Positions 17,150-24,834 of a stretch of DNA of 64,000 nucleotides are shown here, piece by piece. Location of the stretch: contig NZ_CP108487.1 of NCBI RefSeq assembly GCF_036226525.1, forward strand, positions 4,898,001 to 4,962,000, given 5' to 3'. Below the pieces are notes generated by a model that was not told the origin of the DNA, did no database searches, and worked only from the letters and a program-made list of their open reading frames with translations. Both the position numbers and the translations under genes were made by a program. Numbering within the stretch: position 1 is the stretch's first letter; each line of letters begins with the position of its first letter. This DNA is from Kribbella sp. NBC_01245. GTDB taxonomy: Bacteria; Actinomycetota; Actinomycetes; Propionibacteriales; Kribbellaceae.

Positions 17150-18100
17150 ATGCGATCTCTCATCACCCGTCCTCGCGCGCTTGCGGTCATCCTGACCGGT
17201 ACGGCGCTCGCCTTCAGCCCGCTGGGCGGTAGTGCCTCGGCCCGACTGCCCGTCGACCAGCTGCAGGCCTTGAACTGTGTGACCCCGACCAGTGAGACCG
17301 GTGCGGCCGCCAAGGGTGGCCGCGGCCCGGACACCCGCGAGATGTCCGCCGCCGAGATGCGCGCGGTCGAGGCTCGTACGGCCCAGATCCTGAAGGCCAA
17401 GGCCGCCCGTGGCATCGGGGTGCCGCAGGGCGCGCTCGCCGCCGCGGCCGTGCCCGTCTACGTACACGTGATGCGCGACGCGGCCGGCAACGGTGACGTC
17501 ACCGACAGCCAGATCGCCCAGCAGCTCACCGTACTGAACACGACCTTCGGCGGCGGCGAGTCGTCGGCGGCCGCGAACACCGGCTTCACCTTCAACCTGG
17601 CCGGGACGTTCCGGTACAACAACAACAATTGGCACAAGGACAAGCAGAGCGCGACCTACCGCAAGCAGACCCGTAAGGGCGGCGCGAACGCGCTGAACAT
17701 CTGGCTGGTCGACTTCAGCTACCTCGGCATCGCCACCTTCCCGTGGGACTACAGCCGTAACCCGGGTGTCGACGGCATCCGCGTGCACTTCGACTCGCTG
17801 CCGGGCGGCTCGATCGCCAACTACAACCTCGGTGAGACCGCGACGCATGAGGCCGGCCACTGGTTCGGGCTCTACCACACCTTCCAGGGTGGCTGCACGG
17901 CCACGAACGACGAGGTCGCGGACACGCCCGCGCAGAGCAGCTCGACCAACGGCTGCCCCGAGGGCCGCGACTCCTGCTCGCTGCCCGGCCTGGACCCGAT
18001 CCACAACTACATGGACTACTCGTACGACTCTTGCTACAACCAGTTCACCGCGGACCAGAGCACCCGCATCAGCAACATGTGGACGGCTTATCGTTCCTGA
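17150..18100 (+). CDS. Secreted zinc metalloprotease, M43 (pappalysin/cytophagalysin) type
   Basis: 316 residues with a Sec signal peptide (MRSLITRPRALAVILTGTAL, cleavage near SASA). A prodomain of about 80 residues precedes the catalytic domain. The extended zinc motif ATHEAGHWFGLYH fits HExxHxxGxxH, and NYMDYSYD provides the Met-turn. Cysteines in the last 60 residues (GGCTAT, NGCPEG, DSCSLP, DSCYNQ) suggest disulfides typical of this family. The ATG has a GAGG ribosome site. It is monocistronic, with a terminator hairpin at 18121. It probably degrades extracellular protein. The family call is firm; the specificity is unknown. Confidence 0.9.
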   Translation: MRSLITRPRALAVILTGTALAFSPLGGSASARLPVDQLQALNCVTPTSETGAAAKGGRGPDTREMSAAEMRAVEARTAQILKAKAARGIGVPQGALAAAAVPVYVHVMRDAAGNGDVTDSQIAQQLTVLNTTFGGGESSAAANTGFTFNLAGTFRYNNNNWHKDKQSATYRKQTRKGGANALNIWLVDFSYLGIATFPWDYSRNPGVDGIRVHFDSLPGGSIANYNLGETATHEAGHWFGLYHTFQGGCTATNDEVADTPAQSSSTNGCPEGRDSCSLPGLDPIHNYMDYSYDSCYNQFTADQSTRISNMWTAYRS

Positions 18101-18120
18101 TTGATCTTCGTTAACGAGAG

Positions 18121-18150
18121 CGGCCCGGTATTCCTCGGAATGCCGGGCCG
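18121..18150 (+). terminator. Rho-independent-type hairpin after the metalloprotease gene
   Basis: CGGCCCGGTATTCC pairs with GGAATGCCGGGCCG with one G-T pair and a two-base loop, followed by TTT. It starts 20 bases after the stop codon. Strong stem. Confidence 0.8.
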
Positions 18151-18312
18151 TTTCGCGTGCTGGAACGCTCGCGACAAGTCTTAACATTTGATCAAAGATC
18201 GGATCTCTGCTGCTAACTCAAGCGAGATCGACCCGAAACAACCCGGCCATAGCTTCCTCGGCAACTACCTACGCGCGGCCGCCCCCAGCCGCAGGTCAGC
18301 CGAGGAGAACAG

Positions 18313-19905
18313 ATGGCCCAGACACGCAGACAGTTCCTCAGCCAGGTCGGAATCGCCGGTGGTGCCGGCGTGATGTACAGCGCGATGGGCGCGCTGGGGC
18401 TCGCGGGAGCCGCCGACACCCCCGCCTTCGCAGCACCCCGGCCGAGCGATCTCGCCGGCCGCGGCAAGAAGCACGTCGTCATCCTTGGGGCTGGTATCGC
18501 CGGGCTCACCTCCGCCTACGAGCTCGGCAAAGCCGGCTACCAGGTCACCCTGCTCGAAGCCCGGGAACGCCCGGGTGGACGCAACTGGACGGTCCGCGAC
18601 GGCACGGTCGAGAAGGACCTGAACGGCTACACCCAGCGGGCGCGCTTCTCGCCTGGGCAGTACATGAACGCCGGGCCGGGACGCATTCCGCAGCACCACG
18701 TGACGCTCGACTACTGCCGCGAACTCGGTGTTGCTATCGAGCCCTTCACCAACCAGAACGCCGACGCCTATCTCTATCGCGAAGGCTCGACATCCCTTTC
18801 CAACAAGCCGATTCGCCATCGGACCGCTAAGGCAGACGTGTACGGGTACGTCTCGGAATTGCTGGCGAAGGCGACCAGCCAGGGTGCGCTCGACACTTAC
18901 CTCAGTACGTCGGACAAGGAAGCGTTGATCGCGTTTCTTCGTGGTTATGGCGCTATCGGGCCGAAGGTCGAGGGGGATGCCGCTGCCAGTTTCAGGTATT
19001 CCGGCTCGGGTCGTGCGGGGTATGAGGTCGAGCCCGGCGCGGGGCTCGAGGGCGGCAAACCCTTGTCGCCGTACGCGCTGAGTGACGTGTTCGCCAGTGG
19101 GGTCGGGAACTACTTCTCGTTCGAGTTCGGCTGGGACCAGGCGATGATGATGTTCCAGCCGGTCGGCGGCATGGACCGGATCCCGTACGCCTTCGAGCGG
19201 GCGATCGGCCGGGACAAGTTCGTGTACGGCGCGAAGGTGCTCGGGTTGCGCAACACCTCGGCCGGGGTCGAGGTCGATTACAACGCGGGTGGGCGCGTTC
19301 GGCGGATCGCGGCCGACTTCGCGATCTGCACGCTGCCGCCGCACATCGCCGCGGGCGTACCGTCGAACCTGCCGGCCGAGGTGGTGACCGCGTTGCGATA
19401 CGCGACGCCGTCGAACGCGGGCAAGATCGGCATCGAGTACGGCCGTCGCTGGTGGGAGCAGGACCACCGGATCTACGGCGGAATCACCAACACCACCTTG
19501 GATCTGACGAACCTGTGGTACCCGTCGACCGGCTTCCACGGCGATCGCGGCACGATGATCGGCTACTACAACACTGGCTTGAATGCGAACGCCTATGGCG
19601 CCTTGTCTCCGAGCGATCGGCTTCAGCGGGCGTTGTCGCAGAGCGCGAAGATCCACGGTCCTTCGGCGTTGCGCGATGTGCGGGCGTCGTTCTCGGTCAA
19701 CTGGGCCGGCACCGAATACTCGCGCGGGGCGTGGGTCGGCTGGCCCTCGCAGACCGATGCCTCTTACGCGCGGTTACTCGATGCCGCAGGCAACGTTTAT
19801 TTCGCGGGTGACCACCTCAGCCACGCGATCGCTTGGCAGCACGGCGCGATGGTCTCGGCCCGCGCGACCATTACCGCCTTGCACACTAGGGTGACTGCCC
19901 GATGA
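18313..19905 (+). CDS. Tat-exported flavin amine oxidase (L-amino-acid-oxidase-like)
   Basis: 530 residues. A Tat signal (TRRQFLSQVG, then a hydrophobic stretch to about residue 40) implies export of a folded FAD protein. The dinucleotide-binding motif HVVILGAGIAGLTSAYELG and the following LLEARERPGGR motif are typical of monoamine/L-amino acid oxidases. The C-terminal YFAGDHLSHAIAWQHGAMVSA is the flavin-binding end of this family. Start is ATG after GAGGAG. The stop overlaps the upstream in-frame region of the next gene, a secreted RidA-like protein. Expected reaction: oxidative deamination of an amino acid or amine to an imine plus H2O2. Substrate is not deducible. Confidence 0.9.
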   Translation: MAQTRRQFLSQVGIAGGAGVMYSAMGALGLAGAADTPAFAAPRPSDLAGRGKKHVVILGAGIAGLTSAYELGKAGYQVTLLEARERPGGRNWTVRDGTVEKDLNGYTQRARFSPGQYMNAGPGRIPQHHVTLDYCRELGVAIEPFTNQNADAYLYREGSTSLSNKPIRHRTAKADVYGYVSELLAKATSQGALDTYLSTSDKEALIAFLRGYGAIGPKVEGDAAASFRYSGSGRAGYEVEPGAGLEGGKPLSPYALSDVFASGVGNYFSFEFGWDQAMMMFQPVGGMDRIPYAFERAIGRDKFVYGAKVLGLRNTSAGVEVDYNAGGRVRRIAADFAICTLPPHIAAGVPSNLPAEVVTALRYATPSNAGKIGIEYGRRWWEQDHRIYGGITNTTLDLTNLWYPSTGFHGDRGTMIGYYNTGLNANAYGALSPSDRLQRALSQSAKIHGPSALRDVRASFSVNWAGTEYSRGAWVGWPSQTDASYARLLDAAGNVYFAGDHLSHAIAWQHGAMVSARATITALHTRVTAR

Positions 19906-19925
19906 CCGCTCCTGGAAGGACTCGC

Positions 19926-20579
19926 ATGTTCGGACGTCGTACCGTCATCGCCGTTGTCACCACGGCTATCGCGACCTGCTCGTTCACGATCGCCGCCGAC
20001 GCCTGGTGGGATCGCCCGAAACCGCCGAAGCCCGGCACCGTCGTACCGGCCTTGCCCGCCGGACAGGCCAATCCGATGATCGCGAACGGCGTCGGCATCG
20101 GCGCGAACACGCCCATCTACAAGACCAGCGGCCTCGGCCCGGCTGCCCTCAACACGTCGGCCCCCGCGGGGAGCGAGACGCGGTACGTCGACACCGAGGT
20201 TTTCCCGGGCGGCGCACTCCCGCCAGGCGTCACAATCACCGAAGCCCAAGGCATCAACGCACTGCGCCGGATCGGCGAAAACCTCAAGGCGGCAGGCCTC
20301 ACGTATGCCGATGTCTACACAATGCGCGTCTTCCTGCAGAACCCCGCCGGCGAGCCCATCGCCGACTTCGCGGGCTGGAACCGGGCTTACCGGCAGTACT
20401 TCGCGAACACGGATCTCGTCACCGGCAAGCCGATCCCGGTCCCCCTCGGCACGGCCCCACCCACCACACCCTTCGTCGTGAACAAGGCCCGCCCGTCCCG
20501 CTTCGCCCTGGAAATCGAAAACCTCCCCGTCCCGGGCTGGCTGGTAGAAGTGGAGGTCGACGCCGCCTACCGCCCCTAA
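19926..20579 (+). CDS. Exported RidA/YjgF-family protein
   Basis: 217 residues from the ATG at 19926, chosen because GGAAGG lies seven bases upstream and the product then opens with a clean signal peptide (MFGRRTVIAVVTTAIATCSF, cleavage near ADA). An earlier ATG at 19902 overlaps the oxidase stop. The mature part contains RidA-fold features: GINALRRIGENLKAAGLTYADV, VYTMRVFLQ and a C-terminal VEVEVDAAYRP strand. The usual catalytic Arg motif was not placed with certainty. RidA proteins hydrolyse reactive imines/enamines, the kind of product amino acid oxidases release. Adjacency to a Tat oxidase and export of both suggest they work together outside the membrane (inference). Confidence 0.85.
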   Translation: MFGRRTVIAVVTTAIATCSFTIAADAWWDRPKPPKPGTVVPALPAGQANPMIANGVGIGANTPIYKTSGLGPAALNTSAPAGSETRYVDTEVFPGGALPPGVTITEAQGINALRRIGENLKAAGLTYADVYTMRVFLQNPAGEPIADFAGWNRAYRQYFANTDLVTGKPIPVPLGTAPPTTPFVVNKARPSRFALEIENLPVPGWLVEVEVDAAYRP

Positions 20580-20607
20580 GAGCAGTCGGACGCAAAACGC
20601 GTTCGCC

Positions 20608-20790
20608 CCTGTGGATACCACTAGCACCATCGGACGCGTAGTGCGCTACCTGTGGACACCAAGCCCACAGCACCCAGGCCCGAGCCGCACACGTGCAGCC
20701 CAATTTTGTGCAAACCCATTCCGCGAGGTGCCTTGTTGTATTTGCACGCGCACGACATGACAAGGCACCTCGCGGGAGGGTTATCCACAA
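20608..20790. repeat. Intergenic repeats: 16-base inverted repeat and DnaA-box-like motifs
   Basis: This 280-base gap between convergent genes holds a perfect inverted repeat, CCGCGAGGTGCCTTGT at 20721-20736 and its complement at 20760-20775, with a 23-base loop. It also has two direct copies of CCTGTGGA(T/C)ACCA (20608 and 20649) and TTATCCACAA at 20781, identical to the DnaA-box consensus. CGACATGACAAGGCACCT (20753-20770) recurs with two changes at 37623-37640 beside the DUF222/HNH gene, where TTATCCACAA also recurs (37572). This could be a relic of a 13E12-type element or a bidirectional terminator. Confidence 0.55.
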
Positions 20791-20858
20791 ATTCGCCTGC
20801 GGGTGTGCATTTCGCGTTCGATCGTTGTTGGGGGAATGGCCGGGGTGCGTGGGGCGGG

Positions 20859-21491
20859 CTAGTGGTGGGGCCAGGTTGCCAAGAGGTCGCGGGCGGCGCG
20901 GGTGGCGGTTTGGGTGGCTTGGGGCATGGCGGCCACTTGGTGGGTGACCAGGGCGCCTTCGTGGAGTAGGAGGAGGCGGTCGGCCAGTTCGCCGGGTCGG
21001 CGGAGGCCGGCGCGACGGGCTTGGGCGGCGAACTCGTCGCGCATCCAGCGTTTCTGGCCGACGATCACCGGCATGGCGGGATGATCCGCCTCGGCCAGTT
21101 CGGCGGCGGCGTTGATGAACCCGCAACCTCGCTCGTGTTCGGCGACCCAATCGGTCAACGCCGCGAACAAGGCCAGGATGATCTGCTCCGGCTCCGTCGC
21201 TCGCCGCTTGACCATTTGCTCGTCCAGGAAGGCGTGCCAGGTCTCGTCCCGCCGTTGCAGGTAGGCCGCGATCAGGTTGTCCTTCGAGCCGAACCGGTCG
21301 TACAAGGTCTTCTTCGTCACTCCGGCCGCGGCGGCGATCGCGTCCACTCCTACCGCGCGAATCCCCTGCCGGTAAAAGAGATCCGCCGCCGCGGTCAGGA
21401 TCCGCTCCGCAGCCGGGGTCGCCGCGATCTGGACGACCGGCTCCGGCCAGGTGACGCACCACTGGGCTTGTCTCACGATCTGGGCAACCAT
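20859..21491 (-). CDS. TetR-family transcriptional regulator
   Basis: 210 residues. The N-terminal helix-turn-helix reads AAADLFYRQGIRAVGVDAIA, then AGVTKKTLYDRFGSKDNLIAA, the standard TetR pattern. The C-terminal ligand/dimer domain is divergent. The ATG at 21491 faces the EamA transporter gene across 29 bases, so the regulator most likely represses that exporter and itself. The ligand is unknown. Confidence 0.9.
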   Translation of the reverse strand: MVAQIVRQAQWCVTWPEPVVQIAATPAAERILTAAADLFYRQGIRAVGVDAIAAAAGVTKKTLYDRFGSKDNLIAAYLQRRDETWHAFLDEQMVKRRATEPEQIILALFAALTDWVAEHERGCGFINAAAELAEADHPAMPVIVGQKRWMRDEFAAQARRAGLRRPGELADRLLLLHEGALVTHQVAAMPQATQTATRAARDLLATWPHH

Positions 21492-21520
21492 ACTGCGAGT
21501 ATACCGACCGGTGTGGTTAC
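21492..21520. promoter_or_regulatory. 29-base divergent promoter/operator region of the TetR/EamA pair
   Basis: The gap between two divergent starts is only 29 bases, too short for two separate promoters with leaders. It contains GAGTATACC, a plausible -10 (TATACC), and the small palindrome ACCG-AC-CGGT (21503-21512). Overlapping leaderless promoters with a TetR operator are likely but not proven. Confidence 0.4.
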
Positions 21521-22435
21521 GTGGCCGCTATGACCACTCTGGCTGAGCCGATCCGTACCCAGCACACGCGTTCGGTGACGGCCGGGGCGGCGGTGGGTTT
21601 TGTTGTCTTCTGGAGTTCGGGATTCATCGGGGCCAAGTGGGGAACGACGCACGGTACGGCGTTCAACCTGCTGGCCTGGCGCTACTTGCTCGCGGCGGCG
21701 ATCGGTCTGGCCGTGCTGGCCTGGCGGCGACCGCGGATCTCCCGGCGCGATCTGACGACGCAACTGGTGATGGCATTGTTCAGCCAGTGCGCCTATCTCG
21801 GGTTCATCTTCAGCGGTATCGACCACGGCGTGCCGGCCGGCGTCACCGCGTTGATCGGCGCGCTGCAGCCCATCCTGGTCGCCACGGTCGCCGGGCCGCT
21901 GCTCGGTGAACGCGTCGGCCCCTGGCAATGGGTCGGGCTGATCCTCGGCGTCGGCGGCGTTGGGCTCGTGGTGGCGGGCGACCTCGGCGCGGGGCACGCC
22001 TCGCCGGTGACGTACCTGCTTCCGTTCGCCGGAGTGGTCGCGCTCGTGATCGGCACCTGCCTGGACCGACGACGCCGACCGGCCGTGGGTGTGGTCGACG
22101 GCCTCGCGCTGCAAGTGCTCGTCGGAGCGATCTTCTTCACGATCCTCGCTTCGATGACCGGCGAGTTCACCGTGCCGTCCGAACCCGGGTTCTACGGCGC
22201 CGCGATCTGGCTGGTGGTGCTCTCGACCGGTGGCGGCTACGGGTTCTACCTGCTCAACCTGCGGCTTTCGGGCGCTACCCGGATCAGCAGTCTGATGTAC
22301 CTGGTGCCGCCCGCGACGATGGTCTGGGCCTGGCTGATGTTCGGCGAGACGATCGGCCTGCTGGCGCTCGCCGGCATGGTGATCTCGGCGCTCGCGGTTG
22401 TGCTGATCCGCACTTCCGGCGGCGTCGAACGCTGA
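21521..22435 (+). CDS. EamA/DMT-family membrane transporter
   Basis: 304 residues with about ten hydrophobic segments arranged as two EamA halves. The first half has FVVFWSSGFIGAKWG and GVTALIGALQPILVATVAG; the second has LVVLSTGGGYGFYLLNLRLSG and LVPPATMVWAWLMFGE. Such proteins export metabolites or drugs by facilitated or proton-driven transport. The start is GTG at 21521, or the in-frame ATG at 21530; both would be nearly leaderless. It is divergent from the TetR gene, its probable regulator. The PlsC gene follows after 43 bases and may be read through. Confidence 0.88.
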   Translation: MAAMTTLAEPIRTQHTRSVTAGAAVGFVVFWSSGFIGAKWGTTHGTAFNLLAWRYLLAAAIGLAVLAWRRPRISRRDLTTQLVMALFSQCAYLGFIFSGIDHGVPAGVTALIGALQPILVATVAGPLLGERVGPWQWVGLILGVGGVGLVVAGDLGAGHASPVTYLLPFAGVVALVIGTCLDRRRRPAVGVVDGLALQVLVGAIFFTILASMTGEFTVPSEPGFYGAAIWLVVLSTGGGYGFYLLNLRLSGATRISSLMYLVPPATMVWAWLMFGETIGLLALAGMVISALAVVLIRTSGGVER

Positions 22436-22478
22436 TCGGGTGGAGACTGGCCTCTCAAGCGCACCCGAGGGAGGCTGG

Positions 22479-23156
22479 ATGATTCAAGCGATCGTGCGAC
22501 TGGTGATCGCCCCGCTGGCGCGACTGATCTACCGGCCGGTGATCGAGGGCCGGGAGAACGTACCGCGGCAGGGCCGGGTGATCCTGGCCTCGAACCATCT
22601 CTCGTTCATCGACAGCATCGTGATCCCGTTGTGGGCGCCGCGACCAGTGGTGTTCCTGGCCAAAGCGGAGTACTTCCGCGGCAAGGGTCTGCGCGGGCGG
22701 CTGGTGGCGGCCTTCTTCTCAGCGATCGATGCGATCGGAGTCGAGCGCGGTACGCACGGAGCCGCCCAGGCCTCCCTCGACGCGGCCCTCGAGGTGCTGC
22801 GAGCGGACAAGGCCTTCGGTATCTATCCCGAGGGCAGCCGCTCGCGGGACGGCCGGATCTACCGTGGCAAGACCGGGGTCGCCTGGCTGGCGTTCGCCTC
22901 GGGCGCTCCCGTCGTACCCGTCGGGGTGATCGGCACCGACCGGATCCAGCCGATCGGCAAGAGCTGGCCGCGGATCCACCGGCCGACCATCCGGTACGGC
23001 GAGCCGCTGGTCTTCGACCCGCCCGGCGACGGTATTCGGCCGGCCCAGGCGCGCCGCAAAGCGACCGACGAGATCATGGCCGCGATCGGCGAGCTGACCG
23101 GGCAGGAGCCGGCCGGGATCTACAACGACCCGGTCAAGGCTGAACCAGCAGGTTGA
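22479..23156 (+). CDS. 1-acylglycerol-3-phosphate acyltransferase (PlsC family)
   Basis: 225 residues from the ATG at 22479, chosen because GAGGGAGG precedes it; an upstream in-frame GTG at 22440 lacks such a site. Acyltransferase motifs in order: NHLSFID (HX4D catalytic pair), FRGKGLRGR, FGIYPEGSRSRDG (motif III) and PVVPVGVIG (motif IV). An N-terminal hydrophobic segment (IVRLVIAPLARLIY) suggests membrane association. Expected role: acylation of lysophosphatidic acid in phospholipid synthesis. The last 23 bases overlap the convergent MarR gene. Confidence 0.9.
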   Translation: MIQAIVRLVIAPLARLIYRPVIEGRENVPRQGRVILASNHLSFIDSIVIPLWAPRPVVFLAKAEYFRGKGLRGRLVAAFFSAIDAIGVERGTHGAAQASLDAALEVLRADKAFGIYPEGSRSRDGRIYRGKTGVAWLAFASGAPVVPVGVIGTDRIQPIGKSWPRIHRPTIRYGEPLVFDPPGDGIRPAQARRKATDEIMAAIGELTGQEPAGIYNDPVKAEPAG

Positions 23157-23553
23157 ACACGTTCTTGAAGACGGCGTAGCTGGGCTTTCCCACCTTTTCG
23201 GCGTACCGGGCCTCGATCTCGTCGCGGATCCGGGCGGCGCGGATCATTTGGTCCCGCCCGAGCTTGGTCGGTACGACGAGTTTGGCGCGACGGTCGGACG
23301 GGTCCGGCCGCCGCTCGAGGTAACCGAGGTCCTCCAGCTCGTCGATGAGGGTGCCGATGACCTGCTTGTGCTGGCCCGACCGGTCGGACAGATCGCTCGC
23401 GCGAGTGCCTTCGACGTCGATATAGGCCAGCACGGCGCCATGGCGCGGGCGGAGACTGGCATGTCCCTCGGCCGCCAGCTGGGTGAACATCTCCTTCTGG
23501 AAGGCCCCGAGTAGGTGACTGGCCAGGATGCCTACGTCCCTTCCCCCGCTCAT
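23134..23553 (-). CDS. MarR-family transcriptional regulator
   Basis: 139 residues with a winged helix: GTRASDLSDRSGQHKQVIGTLIDELEDLGYLERRPDPSDRRAK, where the last part (RRPDPSDRR) is the wing signature. The ATG overlaps the stop of the quinone oxidoreductase gene by four bases, so it is the third gene of a short operon that it probably controls from the TTGATAGTCAA palindrome at 24686. Confidence 0.88.
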   Translation of the reverse strand: MSGGRDVGILASHLLGAFQKEMFTQLAAEGHASLRPRHGAVLAYIDVEGTRASDLSDRSGQHKQVIGTLIDELEDLGYLERRPDPSDRRAKLVVPTKLGRDQMIRAARIRDEIEARYAEKVGKPSYAVFKNVFNLLVQP

Positions 23554-24344
23554 TTGGTCACTTCAATCAGGACGCGGTGGCCGGACGGCGCCAACTCGGT
23601 CAGGTCGTGGGCCTGGGCGATCTGGTCCAGCGGGAGGCGCGCCGCGATCGGGTAGAGCAGGTCGCCCGCGGCAACGGCCTCGGTGAGATCCGCGACGGCC
23701 TGCTCGTTCGCCTCGGCCGGGAAGTCTTCGTTGCTGAGGAACTCGACCCTGATGTTCTTGAAGGCCAACTCCCAGTAGGGAATGGCGGGTTGCGGATCAC
23801 GCGTCGCGTACGTTGCGATGCTGCCGCCGTACCGAAGGATCTCGACGTCCAGCGCGAGATTGCCGTCGAACGCGACCTCGGCGATGCGATCTACCGGCCC
23901 GATCTTCTTGGCCAGCTCCGCCTGATCGGCTTCGTCCACGGCCAGCGCGCGATCGGCGCCGAGCTTGAGCGCTTCCGGTACGTCGGCGACGTCCGCCGGG
24001 ACCGGAACGGCCCGGTCGGCGGGAACCACCGTGAACTCGGCCGCCGTACCGAAGGGGCGATACGACTGCGCGAGGTAGACCCAGACGCGCTCACCGACCC
24101 TGCCGGGGTCGACGCCTTCGCCGACCTGGTCGATCACGCCGGCGCCATCGCCGTGCGGGATGACCCGCGGGAACGTCATCGTCGAACCCCACCAGCCGCG
24201 ACGTTTGCCGATATCGCCGACATGTACGGCCGAGAACGCCACGCGGACGCGCACCTCGCCCGGTCCGGCGACCGGATCGGCAACCTCACCAACCTGGAGT
24301 ACGTCGGCGGCGGGCCCCTGCTCGTCGTACCAAGCGGCGCGCAT
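23550..24344 (-). CDS. Zinc-type quinone/NADPH oxidoreductase with an internal deletion of the nucleotide-binding core
   Basis: 264 residues from the ATG at 24344, whose first base overlaps the upstream stop. The N-terminal GroES-like half is normal: MRAAWYDEQGPAADVLQVGE, HGDGAGVIDQVGEGV and GERVWVY. After PVPADVADVP the sequence jumps directly to EALKLGADRALAVDE, late in the usual Rossmann fold. The stretch that normally contains the GxGxxG-type NADPH loop (about 60 residues) is absent, while the end (SGHRVLIEVTK) is intact. Relatives are about 320 residues. The frame is open, so the change is in-frame; NADPH binding is doubtful. Coupled by four bases to the MarR gene. Confidence 0.82.
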   Translation of the reverse strand: MRAAWYDEQGPAADVLQVGEVADPVAGPGEVRVRVAFSAVHVGDIGKRRGWWGSTMTFPRVIPHGDGAGVIDQVGEGVDPGRVGERVWVYLAQSYRPFGTAAEFTVVPADRAVPVPADVADVPEALKLGADRALAVDEADQAELAKKIGPVDRIAEVAFDGNLALDVEILRYGGSIATYATRDPQPAIPYWELAFKNIRVEFLSNEDFPAEANEQAVADLTEAVAAGDLLYPIAARLPLDQIAQAHDLTELAPSGHRVLIEVTK

Positions 24345-24658
24345 CAGGCTCGCGCCTGGTTCGCGGCCGGGACGTCGGCGAGGGTGCCTTCTTCGGCGGT
24401 GACGAGCTTGGCGATGGCGGCGAAGAAGCGGGCGATACCGGGCCGGTTGGCGCCCTTGTCGCGGCTGGCGGCGAAGTCCTCGGGGGTCTCCCACTCGACC
24501 ACGTCCAGCCATTCACCACCGGGCAGGCTGATCAGCTGCGCGGCGATGAACCCGCTCCGGTCGGCGGCGAAGTCGGCCAGCATGCCCGGCCGGGCGGCCA
24601 GCAATTCGGCCGCCTTGTCCTCGTCGACGCGGAAGCGGGTCAGTTCGATGGTGCTCAT
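24344..24658 (-). CDS. Antibiotic biosynthesis monooxygenase (ABM) domain protein
   Basis: 104 residues forming a single ABM ferredoxin-like domain: IELTRFRVDEDKAAELLAA, then GFIAAQLISLPGGEWLDVVEWE, then a helix with RPGIARFFAAIAKL. Small proteins of this fold include quinol monooxygenases and stress proteins. It is the first gene of an operon with the oxidoreductase and MarR genes. A GAGG site precedes the ATG. With a quinone-reductase-like partner and a MarR regulator, a response to quinones or similar electrophiles is plausible (inference). Confidence 0.85.
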   Translation of the reverse strand: MSTIELTRFRVDEDKAAELLAARPGMLADFAADRSGFIAAQLISLPGGEWLDVVEWETPEDFAASRDKGANRPGIARFFAAIAKLVTAEEGTLADVPAANQARA

Positions 24659-24685
24659 TACGCCTCACTCAGTTAGTCACGAAGC

Positions 24686-24696
24686 TTGATAGTCAA
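24686..24696 (-). promoter_or_regulatory. Candidate MarR operator TTGATAGTCAA
   Basis: The palindrome TTGA-TAG-TCAA lies in an AT-rich stretch about 30 bases upstream of the ABM start. MarR-family regulators often bind TTGA...TCAA half-sites. On the minus strand it overlaps TTGACT, which could be the -35 of the ABM-oxidoreductase-MarR operon, so binding would block the promoter. Confidence 0.45.
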
Positions 24697-24834
24697 TTTC
24701 AGTGACGATCATACACCTTGACGATCACCTGTCCAGAGCAATCGCCTGACACCGCGGGCACTTAGGGTCACGGGTGACGCGGCGCTGATGGCGATCGGGT
24801 CGCGTTCCGCCCAAACGCTTCCAGGAGGACGACG

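Noticed and set aside
20608..20790. Chromosomal replication origin
   Set aside because: Only one exact DnaA-box match and two weak ones, no dnaA, dnaN or rpmH gene nearby and no long box cluster.
24344..24658. Antibiotic biosynthesis cluster suggested by the ABM domain
   Set aside because: No core biosynthetic enzyme (PKS, NRPS, terpene cyclase) is nearby; the operon looks like a small redox-stress unit.
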